Shown piece after piece: positions 16,822 to 24,314 of a stretch of DNA of 36,033 bases (position 1 is its first letter; each line of letters begins with the position of its first letter). The stretch is from Xanthobacteraceae bacterium (GTDB lineage: Bacteria; Pseudomonadota; Alphaproteobacteria; Rhizobiales; Xanthobacteraceae), in contig JASHOR010000054.1 in assembly GCA_030041005.1 (NCBI GenBank), forward strand, positions 1-36,033. The letters are read 5' to 3'. Both the position numbers and the translations under genes were made by a program. The notes beneath the pieces were generated by a model. It saw only the letters and a program-made list of their open reading frames with translations. It was not told the origin of the DNA and ran no database searches.

Positions 16822-16911
16822 TCAGGTCGAAGGGTGGCGAAGCCGCATCAATACCGTGCCGGCGCGCAGCGTATCGCCGACGACAACGTCCTCGAAATAG
16901 ATGTCGTCCAT
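16822..16911 (-). pseudogene. Possible MaoC-like dehydratase N-terminal remnant
   Basis: A 29-codon minus-strand frame begins MDDIYFEDVVVGDTLRAGTV, resembling the start of MaoC/hot-dog hydratases (yFEDlxVGDtfxsG). It then degenerates and stops; the neighbouring frame closes FDLNDRA. The remainder would lie antisense to the EthD-like gene and is not there. The match is short and may be chance. Confidence 0.25.
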
Positions 16912-17036
16912 TCTCGATCCCGCGACGGCGAGAGGGATCTTCTACCGGCTTCACGCGCCGCTCGGCAACCGCTATTGCGCGTGCGAATTGTTGGTGCGAC
17001 AACGACCGGCGGAACGATCTGCCTGGGGGATTGTCG

Positions 17037-17828
17037 ATGACCGAACCGTCCCGCGCGGTCCGCATCTGGTACCAAAGCTTCGTTCATCCGACCGAGCAGG
17101 CGCCCTACATCGAGCGGCTGCAGGCGTTTCTCGATGAGGCCGCATCCGCGGGCGTCCATGTCGAGGTTCACGGCCTCGATCCTCCCGACCGGCATTTTCA
17201 TGCGCTGACCGAATTTCGCTGCGCGGCGCAAACGATCCGCAACGCGCTGGAAGCCGAGCGCGCCGGCTATGACGCATTCGTCATCGGTCATTTCCAGGAG
17301 CCCGGCCTGCTGGAGGTCCGCGGCGCGATCGACATTCCGGTGATCGGCCTCGGCGAGGCAAGCCTGCTCGCGGCGCTGAGCATGGGCGGGCGGCTGGGCC
17401 TGGTGACGATCGATCCGTGTTTCATCGACTGGCACGAGCGGCAGGTCCGGGCGCATTGCTTCGACCGGCGCGTGGCCGGCATACGGGCCGTGCATATGGA
17501 CCTGCCGAGCTTCATGCGCGCGTTCACCGACGAGGACACCTACGTGAGAGTCCGAGCCGACTTCATCGAGCAGGTTCGCCCGCTGGTCGCCGCCGGAGCC
17601 GAGGTAATCCTGCCCGCCGGCGGCCTGCCGATGCTGCTGTTCGCGCGCGAACGTCCCTTCATCATCGACGGCGCGCTGGTGCTCAACGGCGTGGCCGTAG
17701 CGGTCAAGGCTGCCGAGATGGCGCTCGCGCTGCGCGATCTCACCGGATCGGTCGTCAGCCGCCGCGGCACTTATGCCAAGGCGTCGGAGGCCTGCATCGA
17801 GGAATACTTGCGCGCTAGTGTCCCGTGA
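17037..17828 (+). CDS. Asp/Glu (hydantoin) racemase-like protein, paralogue, lacking both catalytic cysteines
   Basis: A 263-residue protein. The ATG at 17037 is preferred over longer frames because CTGGGGGA lies eight bases upstream and the homologous region starts at once (AVRIWYQSF). It parallels the minus-strand protein at 15229-16017 along its length: HALTEFR, IRNALEAERAGYDAF, IPVIGLGEASLL, VILPAGGLPMLLF and VLNGVAVAVKAAEMAL. As in that protein, the expected catalytic cysteines are replaced, by His85 (GHFQEPG) and Ala194 (PAGG). Cys62, Cys128, Cys141 and Cys253 lie elsewhere. Shared His-Phe-Gln and P-x-G-G motifs in both paralogues suggest a distinct subfamily rather than decay. It is the last gene before a repeat-rich junction. 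Confidence 0.78.
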   Translation: MTEPSRAVRIWYQSFVHPTEQAPYIERLQAFLDEAASAGVHVEVHGLDPPDRHFHALTEFRCAAQTIRNALEAERAGYDAFVIGHFQEPGLLEVRGAIDIPVIGLGEASLLAALSMGGRLGLVTIDPCFIDWHERQVRAHCFDRRVAGIRAVHMDLPSFMRAFTDEDTYVRVRADFIEQVRPLVAAGAEVILPAGGLPMLLFARERPFIIDGALVLNGVAVAVKAAEMALALRDLTGSVVSRRGTYAKASEACIEEYLRASVP

Positions 17829-18065
17829 TCTCGTGTGGCTTTGGTTCAGAACTCCGCATGACGAGGTCGCGGCAGGAATGATGCGGACTTCTGAACCGCC
17901 GCACTGGTGTCCCGATTCCGAAGTTCGCATTATTATGCGGCACCCTCGTTTGCGAACTTCGGAATCGAAGGGCACCAGCAACTTATTGATCTCGTGTGGC
18001 TTTGGTTCAGAACTCCGCATGACGAGGTCGCAGCAGGAATGATGCGGATTTCTGAACCGCCACAC
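17827..18065. repeat. Pair of 78-bp direct repeats flanking a palindrome
   Basis: Copies at 17827-17904 and 17988-18065 differ at only three positions. Each is itself an imperfect palindrome: GTGTGGC...GGTTCAGAACTCCGCAT against ATGCGGACTTCTGAACCGCC. The stretch between them, 17905-17977, is another hairpin with perfect 16-bp arms at 17914-17929 and 17951-17966 plus a looser outer extension. The first copy overlaps the last two bases of the racemase-like gene. This BIME-like array separates the catabolic block from the genes to the right. Confidence 0.8.
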
Positions 18066-18092
18066 GAGTGAACGAGACGCCGCGACGTTTGT

Positions 18093-19022
18093 CTAGCGCA
18101 CCGCAAAGACGAGCTTGCCGCGAAAGTGGCGGCCCTGGCTCAGTCGATGCGCTTCGGCCGCTTGCGACAGGCGGAACAGCTTGATCTCCGGAAAACGGAT
18201 GACGCCCGACGCGCAAAGCTGCGCCACACGTTCCATCGCCTGCCGCGAGCGCGGCACTGGAGGGCGGAGCGCTGTGACGTCGCTGCGTTCCGGTCTCGGC
18301 GCCTGTGCGCCCGAGGCGATGAACGCGGCTCGACCGCCCGGCTTGAGGACCGCAAACGATTTTTGCGCCACGTCGCCGCCCACCGTGTCGAACACTGCAT
18401 CGCAGCCTTTCGCCACCTGCGTGAAATCCTGCGCGTTGTAGTCGATGATCTGGTCGGCACCGAGGCTGCGCACGTAGTCGATATTGGCCGCGCTTGTCGT
18501 CGTGATCACTCGCGCGCCGAGAAATTTCGCAAACTGAATGGCGAAGCCCGCAACCCCACCGGCGCCGCCCTGGATGAGGATCGTCTCGCCTCGTTGCAGC
18601 TTCAGCGTGCCTTCGATGGAATCGATGGCGGTGAGGCCGGTGAGCGCCATCGCCGCGGCATTGACATGCGAAAGCGCCTCCGGCTTCTTGGCGACGACCG
18701 CCGCTCCGATGACGAGCTTTTCCGCGTACGTTCCTTCCCTGCCCGGCTCCAAAACTCCGAATACCGCATCGCCGGCCTTGAGATCGGCAACGCCGGCGCC
18801 GACCGAGCGAATGACGCCGGAAAAATCCCGACCGGGAATTTGCGGAAATTTGACCTGCGCATGTCGCGCATATTCGCCGGCGCGAAACTTCCAGTCGGCG
18901 GCGTTGACGCTGGCGGCGTGGACGTCGACCAGCACCTGGTCGGGCGCCGCGACCGGGTCGGGCAAATCGCCGTATTGCAGGACCTCGGGTCCACCAAATT
19001 TTTCGATATAGGCAGCTTTCAT
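18093..19022 (-). CDS. MDR-family NADP-dependent oxidoreductase (quinone oxidoreductase-like)
   Basis: A 309-residue zinc-independent member of the medium-chain dehydrogenase/reductase superfamily. The N-terminal GroES-like domain starts MKAAYIEKFGGPEVL and includes PQIPGRDFSGVI. The Rossmann domain has ILIQGGAGGVAGFAIQFAK (about 149-167) and VITTTSAANIDYVRSLGADQIIDY, the arrangement of NADPH quinone/enone reductases. No structural zinc cysteine cluster is seen. GAGGAC precedes the start. Likely reduces quinones or alpha,beta-unsaturated carbonyls; the physiological substrate is unknown. It stands 233 bases from the next upstream gene on the same strand. Confidence 0.88.
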   Translation of the reverse strand: MKAAYIEKFGGPEVLQYGDLPDPVAAPDQVLVDVHAASVNAADWKFRAGEYARHAQVKFPQIPGRDFSGVIRSVGAGVADLKAGDAVFGVLEPGREGTYAEKLVIGAAVVAKKPEALSHVNAAAMALTGLTAIDSIEGTLKLQRGETILIQGGAGGVAGFAIQFAKFLGARVITTTSAANIDYVRSLGADQIIDYNAQDFTQVAKGCDAVFDTVGGDVAQKSFAVLKPGGRAAFIASGAQAPRPERSDVTALRPPVPRSRQAMERVAQLCASGVIRFPEIKLFRLSQAAEAHRLSQGRHFRGKLVFAVR

Positions 19023-19255
19023 GTCGGTCCTCGATTGCGCTTTGGATGGTGTGCCCCGGGAGCGGCGATCAAAGCCCCGCCAAACCGAGGGACGCCGCCA
19101 CCATAATGGAATAGCTCGGCGTCAGCGTCGACCCCGCAGAACTGGCGGACGAACCGAGATGGTCGGCGGCCAAAAGCGACCAGGACCAGCCGCCAAATGC
19201 CCGCGAGGACTGCACACAACGACGACACGCCCCCGCGCCGCAGGGACGGGCCGGT

Positions 19256-20245
19256 TCACTCCTCCACGGTCGCGCGCGACGGTCCGCCGTCGCGCGTGCA
19301 AATGAACCGCGTGGCCTGCAAGACACCATCCCCGATCGGCGTCGGCACCGAGATGCGGAACGGCGCCACCAGGCGGGTACCGGCAATGGGCGCCAGCCAG
19401 ATTTCCATGCCGCGCTCCGCTTTCAAATATTTGATTGCGGAGCGGCTCGGATCGTACCCCGCCAGCGGCGTGAAATAGACGGCGCAGACCACGGCGGGAC
19501 CGTTGTAGCCGACATCCGCCCTGACCTGGTCGATCCGCTTGAAGACCAGATTGAGATCAAAGCGCATGTGGCCGTCAAACACGGCGATTTTGCGCTCGCA
19601 CGCCGCCGGCCCCGTGGTGTCGCCGGTACCCGGAACGCGAATCAACAGTGCCGTCATCGGATCCACGACGCCCACGCGACTGGCGTCCGTGAGCGGCACC
19701 AGTTTCGGATTGGGCTTCTGCGGCTGCGCGAGATGCTCCTCGGCTCTGCCGTGACTGAATACGATCTGGATTGCCTCGGCCCTGTTGCCGGATGTGAAGC
19801 TGACTTTGAAATTCGACGCGAGCGGCTCCCTGCCGGCGACGCTGCCGTGCGCTTCGGCAACGCCGTGTCCGGGCGCGAAGATTTGTAAAAGCCCCGCGGT
19901 TGCTCCGTGCGCCAAGGCCGAAAAGCGGCTGCCGCGCACATCGATGGTCCAGGTGATGTCGCCGATCGGAAGACCGAGCAGCGACGCCGAATAGGCAACG
20001 TCGAGCCTTACGGCGGAACGAATCTCACGGCCGTCGGCCTGCCTCGCCCCCACCGCCAAGACCGCGACCAGGACCGCGACGCAGATTGCAGCAACCAAAG
20101 AACGCTGCAAGCCCGCAGACTCGCCGCCGCGATGACTCGGTTTGCGCGGGCACGACAGCCCGTCGCTCGGCGCACGATGATTACCGGTGGGGGTTTCGAC
20201 CCAAGCCACTTCCTGCCCCGCTCCGCAGCCGTTCTCCAGTGCCAT
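19256..20245 (-). CDS. DUF3108 domain-containing exported protein
   Basis: A 329-residue protein of a family common in Rhizobiales. Residues about 48-66 (LVAAICVAVLVAVLAVGA) form one hydrophobic segment that acts as a signal peptide or anchor, preceded by an odd 45-residue polar N-terminus. The real start may therefore be downstream, for example just before LQRSL. The mature part follows the DUF3108 pattern: RLDVAYSASLLGLPIGDITWTI, then VVDPMTALLI, CERKIAVFDGHMRFDL, and IWLAPIAGTRLVAPFRISVPT near the end. The function is unknown; a periplasmic beta-rich protein is expected. It lies 36 bases after the gamma-carbonic anhydrase gene on the same strand and is probably co-transcribed with it. Confidence 0.75.
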   Translation of the reverse strand: MALENGCGAGQEVAWVETPTGNHRAPSDGLSCPRKPSHRGGESAGLQRSLVAAICVAVLVAVLAVGARQADGREIRSAVRLDVAYSASLLGLPIGDITWTIDVRGSRFSALAHGATAGLLQIFAPGHGVAEAHGSVAGREPLASNFKVSFTSGNRAEAIQIVFSHGRAEEHLAQPQKPNPKLVPLTDASRVGVVDPMTALLIRVPGTGDTTGPAACERKIAVFDGHMRFDLNLVFKRIDQVRADVGYNGPAVVCAVYFTPLAGYDPSRSAIKYLKAERGMEIWLAPIAGTRLVAPFRISVPTPIGDGVLQATRFICTRDGGPSRATVEE

Positions 20246-20281
20246 CGTGGCCCGAACAAGGCAAATTTCGCCGCCGAGAAG

Positions 20282-20812
20282 CTATGGAACGAGTTTCAGT
20301 TCCACAGCGCAGCGTTGCCAGCGCTGAAAATAGATCTCGGCAGCCTGCGCAATCATTTCCGCGCCGGCAGGGTCCGTTTCACGGATCTTTCGCATCGGCG
20401 AGCCGACAACGAGCGAGTTGTCCGGCACAATCTTTTTCTCGCCGATGAGCGTACCTGCGCCGACGATACAATTGGTTCCGATCTGTGCGCCGTTCATGAC
20501 AATTGCGCCCATGCCGATCAGCGTATTGTCGCCGATCGAGCAGCCATGCAGGATGGCGCCGTGGCCGACGGTGCAACCCCGCCCCACAACGAGCGGAAAG
20601 CCCGGGTCCGTATGCAGCACGCAGTTATCCTGTACGTTGCTGCGTTCGCCGATCTCGATCCACTCGTTGTCGCCGCGCAGCACGGCGCCGAACCACACGC
20701 TGGCGCCAATCTTGATCCTCACCTTGCCGATGAGCACGGCGGTTTCCGCCAGGTAGCAGCGGTCGGCGGGCGCGATATCCGGCTGCTGCCCGGCCAGACT
20801 GAAAACAGGCAT
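20282..20812 (-). CDS. Gamma-class carbonic anhydrase family protein
   Basis: A 176-residue left-handed beta-helix protein built of hexapeptide repeats (for example IGKVRIKIGASVWFG, IGDNTLIGMGAIV). The three zinc-ligand histidines of the YrdA/PaaY-type gamma-carbonic anhydrases are present at His67 (LHTDPG), His84 and His89 (VGHGAILHG). It forms trimers with metal sites at subunit interfaces. The length is usual for the short YrdA/PaaY class that lacks the acidic loop of Cam, so true hydratase activity is uncertain; PaaY-type thioesterase activity is an alternative. It is upstream of the DUF3108 gene on the same strand. Confidence 0.92.
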   Translation of the reverse strand: MPVFSLAGQQPDIAPADRCYLAETAVLIGKVRIKIGASVWFGAVLRGDNEWIEIGERSNVQDNCVLHTDPGFPLVVGRGCTVGHGAILHGCSIGDNTLIGMGAIVMNGAQIGTNCIVGAGTLIGEKKIVPDNSLVVGSPMRKIRETDPAGAEMIAQAAEIYFQRWQRCAVELKLVP

Positions 20813-20917
20813 GCGCTACTCCGTTACCAACACTTTCAGGCGGCGGCGCTTTTGTCCTGATCTATCGATCTGGCGGCGCCTCTTGCCGCGCCACCGCCGA
20901 GCGATCGGTCGTCGGGC

Positions 20918-21922
20918 CTAGCCCTTTCGAGCGCCATTCAACCTGAGCAGCGCGTCGGCATTGCCGTGCGTGAGCTTGGCCATGTCGGTCGGCGACAGCG
21001 AAATGCGATTGAGGAAGGCGCGCCCCAGCGCATCCGGTGCATAGGGATAGTCGACCGAGAACATGATGCGATCGATTCCAAACGTCAGCATCGCGGCGAG
21101 AAACGGCGGCTCGTCGAAAATCCCGCTCGTCGTAATCCACACCTGATCGAGAATCGTGCGTCTGACCGACCGCTTCAGGTGATCGGTGTCGAGCGCGAAC
21201 ACGTGCTCGATGCGGTCGAGCATCATCGGCAGCATTTCGCCCATATGGCCGATGATGACCTTGAGTCGCGGATGGCGGTCGAGCGTTCCGGCCACAACCA
21301 TGCGCAAGACGTGCACGGCGGTCTCCGAGTGCCAGCCCCAGCCGGCGGTTTCAAGCACGCGGCCCGCCCCGGCCGGCAGATCGGAAAAGTAGGCCTGGCG
21401 CACCGCTTCGGGAGGGATGTGGGGATGGATGTAGATCGGCACGTCGAGTTGCTCGGCGGCGGCGAGAATTCCGTCGAAACTCGGATGGTCGAGGAAACGG
21501 CCCTCGGTCGTGCCATGGACCATGGCGCCGACGAAGCCCAGTTCCTTGACGGCGCGCGCAAGCTCGTGCGCGGCGGCATCAGGGCTCTGCAGCGGCAGCG
21601 CGGCGAAGGCGGCAAAGCGATCAGGACGATCGGCGACGATTTTTGCCAATAGATCATTGGTCTCGCGCGCCATGGTGACGCCATCCGCACCGGACACGAG
21701 GTCAGGCCCCGGACCGCTGTTGGAGAGCACCTGGACTGAAATTCCCGCATCGTTCATCGACTTCAGGCGCCGCTCGCCGACTTCGGCCAGCAGTTCGAGC
21801 GGGCTCGGCGCGTTCTTGGGCAGCGTTCGCGGCCGGTATCCGCGGCGGGCGAGCACACTCTTGTCGATTCGGGCGGCGACGGAAGGAAACGAGCAGTGTT
21901 CTTCGAGTGCGACGGTGCGCAT
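20918..21922 (-). CDS. Amidohydrolase 2 family protein, gamma-resorcylate decarboxylase-like
   Basis: A 334-residue TIM-barrel metal enzyme. The start at 21922 (MRTVALEEHC) is chosen because GGGGAAA lies upstream and the ALEEH opening is the classic N-terminus of gamma-resorcylate (2,6-dihydroxybenzoate) decarboxylases and relatives. Metal ligands expected from that family are visible: Glu7/Glu8 and His9, His166 (YIHPHIPP), His226 (IIGHMGEMLP) and Asp291 (FSVDYPY). It would decarboxylate a phenolic acid or hydrolyse a related ring or amide bond. It is divergent from osmC, and a longer frame to 21994 is rejected. The family is sure; the substrate is not known, although it fits the aromatic theme of the left block. 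Confidence 0.87.
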   Translation of the reverse strand: MRTVALEEHCSFPSVAARIDKSVLARRGYRPRTLPKNAPSPLELLAEVGERRLKSMNDAGISVQVLSNSGPGPDLVSGADGVTMARETNDLLAKIVADRPDRFAAFAALPLQSPDAAAHELARAVKELGFVGAMVHGTTEGRFLDHPSFDGILAAAEQLDVPIYIHPHIPPEAVRQAYFSDLPAGAGRVLETAGWGWHSETAVHVLRMVVAGTLDRHPRLKVIIGHMGEMLPMMLDRIEHVFALDTDHLKRSVRRTILDQVWITTSGIFDEPPFLAAMLTFGIDRIMFSVDYPYAPDALGRAFLNRISLSPTDMAKLTHGNADALLRLNGARKG

Positions 21923-22155
21923 GGACGGCTTTCCCCGATTGTTCGGCTTGCATTGGTATCGCACTGTTCTTGCATTGTTGTTCCGCCCGAGCAAGCGCGT
22001 TGCACGCTGACATCAAGTCGGCAAATGCACTCACGGACCAAAGCGCGCATTGCCGGCATCGACCGCAAGATCGGCCGAGTGCGACGGCCCGGCGCTCTGC
22101 GGCGCAGCGATCGCCCGCGGGCGGCAGCGCCTCCCGTTGGATCGCCGGGAGGACA

Positions 22156-22183
22156 TTGACGTTACCTTTGGTGCGACTAGCCT
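22156..22183 (+). promoter_or_regulatory. Possible promoter for osmC
   Basis: TTGACG (22156-22161) and TAGCCT (22178-22183) are separated by 16 bases and point toward osmC. The -10 match is weak. The rest of the 341-base divergent gap (21923-22263) shows only this and the hairpin below. Confidence 0.25.
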
Positions 22184-22224
22184 CGGTTCGTTGCCGCCTT
22201 GGCAAGCCGGGACACGCGCCACCG

Positions 22225-22248
22225 CCCGGCCTCGCCGGGGGCTTTTTT
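22225..22248 (+). terminator. Terminator-like hairpin in the osmC leader
   Basis: CCCGGC (22225-22230) pairs with GCCGGG (22234-22239), followed by two Gs, a C and six Ts (22243-22248). It ends 15 bases before the osmC ATG and overlaps nothing else. No gene upstream on this strand needs a terminator, so a leader attenuator for osmC is possible. Confidence 0.45.
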
Positions 22249-22263
22249 GAAAGGAAATTCGCC

Positions 22264-22686
22264 ATGCTTCGCAAAGCCAAAGCAGTCTGGCGCGGCACCG
22301 GCCGCGCCGGCAACGGCAATCTAACCACCGATTCCGGCGTGCTCGCCGAAACGCCCTATTCCTTCAAAACGCGTTTCGAGAATGAGAAAGGCACCAACCC
22401 CGAAGAACTGATCGCGGCCGCCCACGCCGGCTGCTTTACCATGGCGCTCGCCTTTACGCTGCAAGGCGCGGGCCTCACGCCCACTGAGCTGAATACCGAG
22501 GCTGCGGTCACTCTCGAGCCGGAAGGCCAGGGTTTTCGCATCAGCCGTTCGGCTCTCACGCTGCGGGCCAAGGTGCCCAATCTCGATCAGGCCAAATTCG
22601 CCGAACTCGCCGGTACGGCCGAGAAGAATTGCCCCGTCTCGAAGGTTCTTAAGGCCGAAATCACACTCGACGCCAAGCTCGTGTGA
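22264..22686 (+). CDS. OsmC-family peroxiredoxin
   Basis: A 140-residue OsmC/Ohr-type thiol peroxidase that reduces organic hydroperoxides in the cytosol. The start at 22264 follows AAAGGAAATTCGCC, a good ribosome-binding site. The two redox cysteines are Cys57 in AAAHAGCFTMAL and Cys123 in KNCPVSKVL, with the conserved Glu in PEELIAAAH. The length and motifs match the OsmC branch rather than Ohr. The transcript leader carries a terminator-like hairpin. It stands alone between the divergent amidohydrolase gene and hsp20, consistent with a stress gene. Confidence 0.93.
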   Translation: MLRKAKAVWRGTGRAGNGNLTTDSGVLAETPYSFKTRFENEKGTNPEELIAAAHAGCFTMALAFTLQGAGLTPTELNTEAAVTLEPEGQGFRISRSALTLRAKVPNLDQAKFAELAGTAEKNCPVSKVLKAEITLDAKLV

Positions 22687-22806
22687 CGACGCCATAGACA
22701 CGGCGCGCGCCTGGAAGCCATTGCCGATCGCGGCTGTCGGCCGGAGGACGCATAAGATCGCCCGGCAAGCGGCGCGCACGCCTGCCCGAAATTGATCGAG
22801 CGCCAG

Positions 22807-22870
22807 CGCGTCAATTTATCATCACACCATCTTGAAAAATCTTTGATCCGTATCAACGTGAATTGACGCG
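22807..22870. promoter_or_regulatory. FNR/FixK box (22843-22856) inside a 10-bp inverted repeat, upstream of hsp20
   Basis: TTGATCCGTATCAA at 22843-22856 is a perfect TTGAT-N4-ATCAA anaerobox, centred 67 bases before the hsp20 ATG. A class II position would put the transcript start near 22891, leaving a short leader before the GGAGGA site. The box is bracketed by a perfect inverted pair, CGCGTCAATT (22807-22816) and AATTGACGCG (22861-22870). No -10 is obvious. Confidence 0.65.
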
Positions 22871-22916
22871 ACTGGGGCTGGATGCGCGATGTTCCAACCT
22901 CAATGGAGGATGCGTC

Positions 22917-23447
22917 ATGGTTGAAACCACCGGCAAGGTACCCGCCAAAACCGAAAAGTTGCCGACGCCGCCGCAGGTCTGGCGGCCGTTCGAGAGTTTG
23001 CGCCAGGAAATCGACCGTCTGTTCGACGAATTTGACGGCGGCTTCTGGCGCTCGCCGTTCCGCAGCGCGTTGTTTGATAGCGCACCGTTCCGCCGAACCG
23101 AGATGGCGTTGGGCACGATGCCCGCCGTCGATGTCTCGGAAACCGACAAGGCGTATGAGATTACCGCCGAGTTGCCGGGCATGGACGAAAAGAATGTCGA
23201 GGTGAAGGTCGCCAACGACATTCTTACGATCAAGGGCGAGAAGCGGGCCGAGAAGGAGGAGAAGAGCAAGGATTATTACCGGCGCGAGCGCAGCTTCGGC
23301 TCTTTCGAGCGCTCGTTCCATGTCCCTGATGGTGTCGATTCCGACAAAATCGAAGCCGGCTTCAAGAACGGCGTGCTCTCGGTGATGCTGCCGAAGAGCC
23401 CACAAGCGCAGAAGGCGGAGAAGAAGATCGCGGTCAAGGCAAACTGA
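22917..23447 (+). CDS. Hsp20 / alpha-crystallin small heat-shock protein
   Basis: A 176-residue cytosolic holdase chaperone. The start at 22917 follows a textbook GGAGGA site. The N-terminal arm (WRPFESLRQEIDRLFDEF) is typical of class A-like proteobacterial sHSPs. The alpha-crystallin domain runs from MPAVDVSETDKAYEIT to GVLSVMLPKSPQ and includes the AELPGMDEKNVEV strand and the FKNGVLSVMLPK C-terminal signature. The tail ends KKIAVKAN. The upstream FNR/FixK box suggests induction under low oxygen rather than heat alone. A weak GGCCCGG/CCGGGCC hairpin (23481-23514) lies between this gene and the convergent amidotransferase. Confidence 0.93.
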   Translation: MVETTGKVPAKTEKLPTPPQVWRPFESLRQEIDRLFDEFDGGFWRSPFRSALFDSAPFRRTEMALGTMPAVDVSETDKAYEITAELPGMDEKNVEVKVANDILTIKGEKRAEKEEKSKDYYRRERSFGSFERSFHVPDGVDSDKIEAGFKNGVLSVMLPKSPQAQKAEKKIAVKAN

Positions 23448-23582
23448 CCCGAGGATTCTGGCGCCTGAAATTTTTCGCTTGGCCCGGGTCGCGTCACCCC
23501 TCGCCATCCGGGCCGCGTGGGCGTTCGCGCGATGCTCACTCGATCGCATCGATAATCGCCCAGCCGATGAGCGGTTCGAGCC

Positions 23583-24314
23583 TCAGGGTCCCGAAATCGC
23601 GCGCTCGACGATCGTCGTCAAGTTCGTGCCGATGCGGTGGCTCATCGTGCGAAAATCCGGAAGCTTCTCGGCGACGTCTTGATCGAGCCGAGTGGCACCG
23701 TCGGCTCCCAATGTGCGCTCCAGACTCGCCGCGTATTCGGGAACGCTCTTCCACTCGTCGACCGTCGCGGCCGTGATCTCGACGTGATATTGCAGGCCAT
23801 AGGCGCACCTGCCCCAGCGCATCGCCTGGGCCGAGGAGGCGGCGTTGGTGGCCAGTATGTGGCCGCCGGCCGGGACGACCGACACTTCGGCGCCGTGCCA
23901 TTGCAGCGCCTGCATCTTGTCGCCACACCCGGCCAATAGCGGGTCGTTCCGGCCTTCCGCGGTCAGTTCGACGCCGGCAACGCCAACCTCGGGCTGGCGC
24001 ATCGGCGTGACCTTGCCCCCGAGCGCGTCGGCCAGGAGTTGATGACCGAGGCATACGCCGAGGAACGGCCGGCCCAGGTCTTTCACCCAGCGCCGTATGG
24101 CCGCTTTCTCGGGAACGAGCCACGGATGCTCGCCCTCCTGCCAAACATCCATCGGCCCGCCCATCACCACCAGCAGATTGAAATCGTCGAGCGCGGGAAT
24201 CGGTTCTCCCAAATCGAGTTCCACCGAACGCCACGTGTGGCCCTGGCCCGCCCAGATGTCTCGGAACGCTCCAGGATGCTCGACGGCAATATGCTGAAAA
24301 ACCAGGATGCGCAT
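23583..24314 (-). CDS. Class I glutamine amidotransferase (GuaA-like domain) protein
   Basis: A 243-residue stand-alone class I GATase. The start at 24314 (MRILVFQHI) is preferred because the family begins this way; a frame back to 24641 adds 109 unlike residues. The nucleophile elbow is GVCLGHQLL with Cys88, and the His-Glu pair is His177/Glu179 in YGLQYHVEI. VVMGGPMDVW is the oxyanion-strand region. Such proteins resemble the N-terminal domain of GMP synthase and often act as gamma-glutamyl hydrolases or amidotransferases in amine metabolism. No synthetase partner is adjacent, so its acceptor is unknown. Confidence 0.88.
   Translation of the reverse strand: MRILVFQHIAVEHPGAFRDIWAGQGHTWRSVELDLGEPIPALDDFNLLVVMGGPMDVWQEGEHPWLVPEKAAIRRWVKDLGRPFLGVCLGHQLLADALGGKVTPMRQPEVGVAGVELTAEGRNDPLLAGCGDKMQALQWHGAEVSVVPAGGHILATNAASSAQAMRWGRCAYGLQYHVEITAATVDEWKSVPEYAASLERTLGADGATRLDQDVAEKLPDFRTMSHRIGTNLTTIVERAISGP

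Noticed and set aside
17827-18065. CRISPR array
   Set aside because: Only two long repeats, each an internal palindrome, with a palindromic spacer and no cas genes.
19019-19228. 69-codon minus-strand frame whose TGA overlaps the MDR gene start (ATGA)
   Set aside because: The overlap hints at coupling, but the sequence has no recognisable family and no clear ribosome-binding site; left as chance unless conserved.
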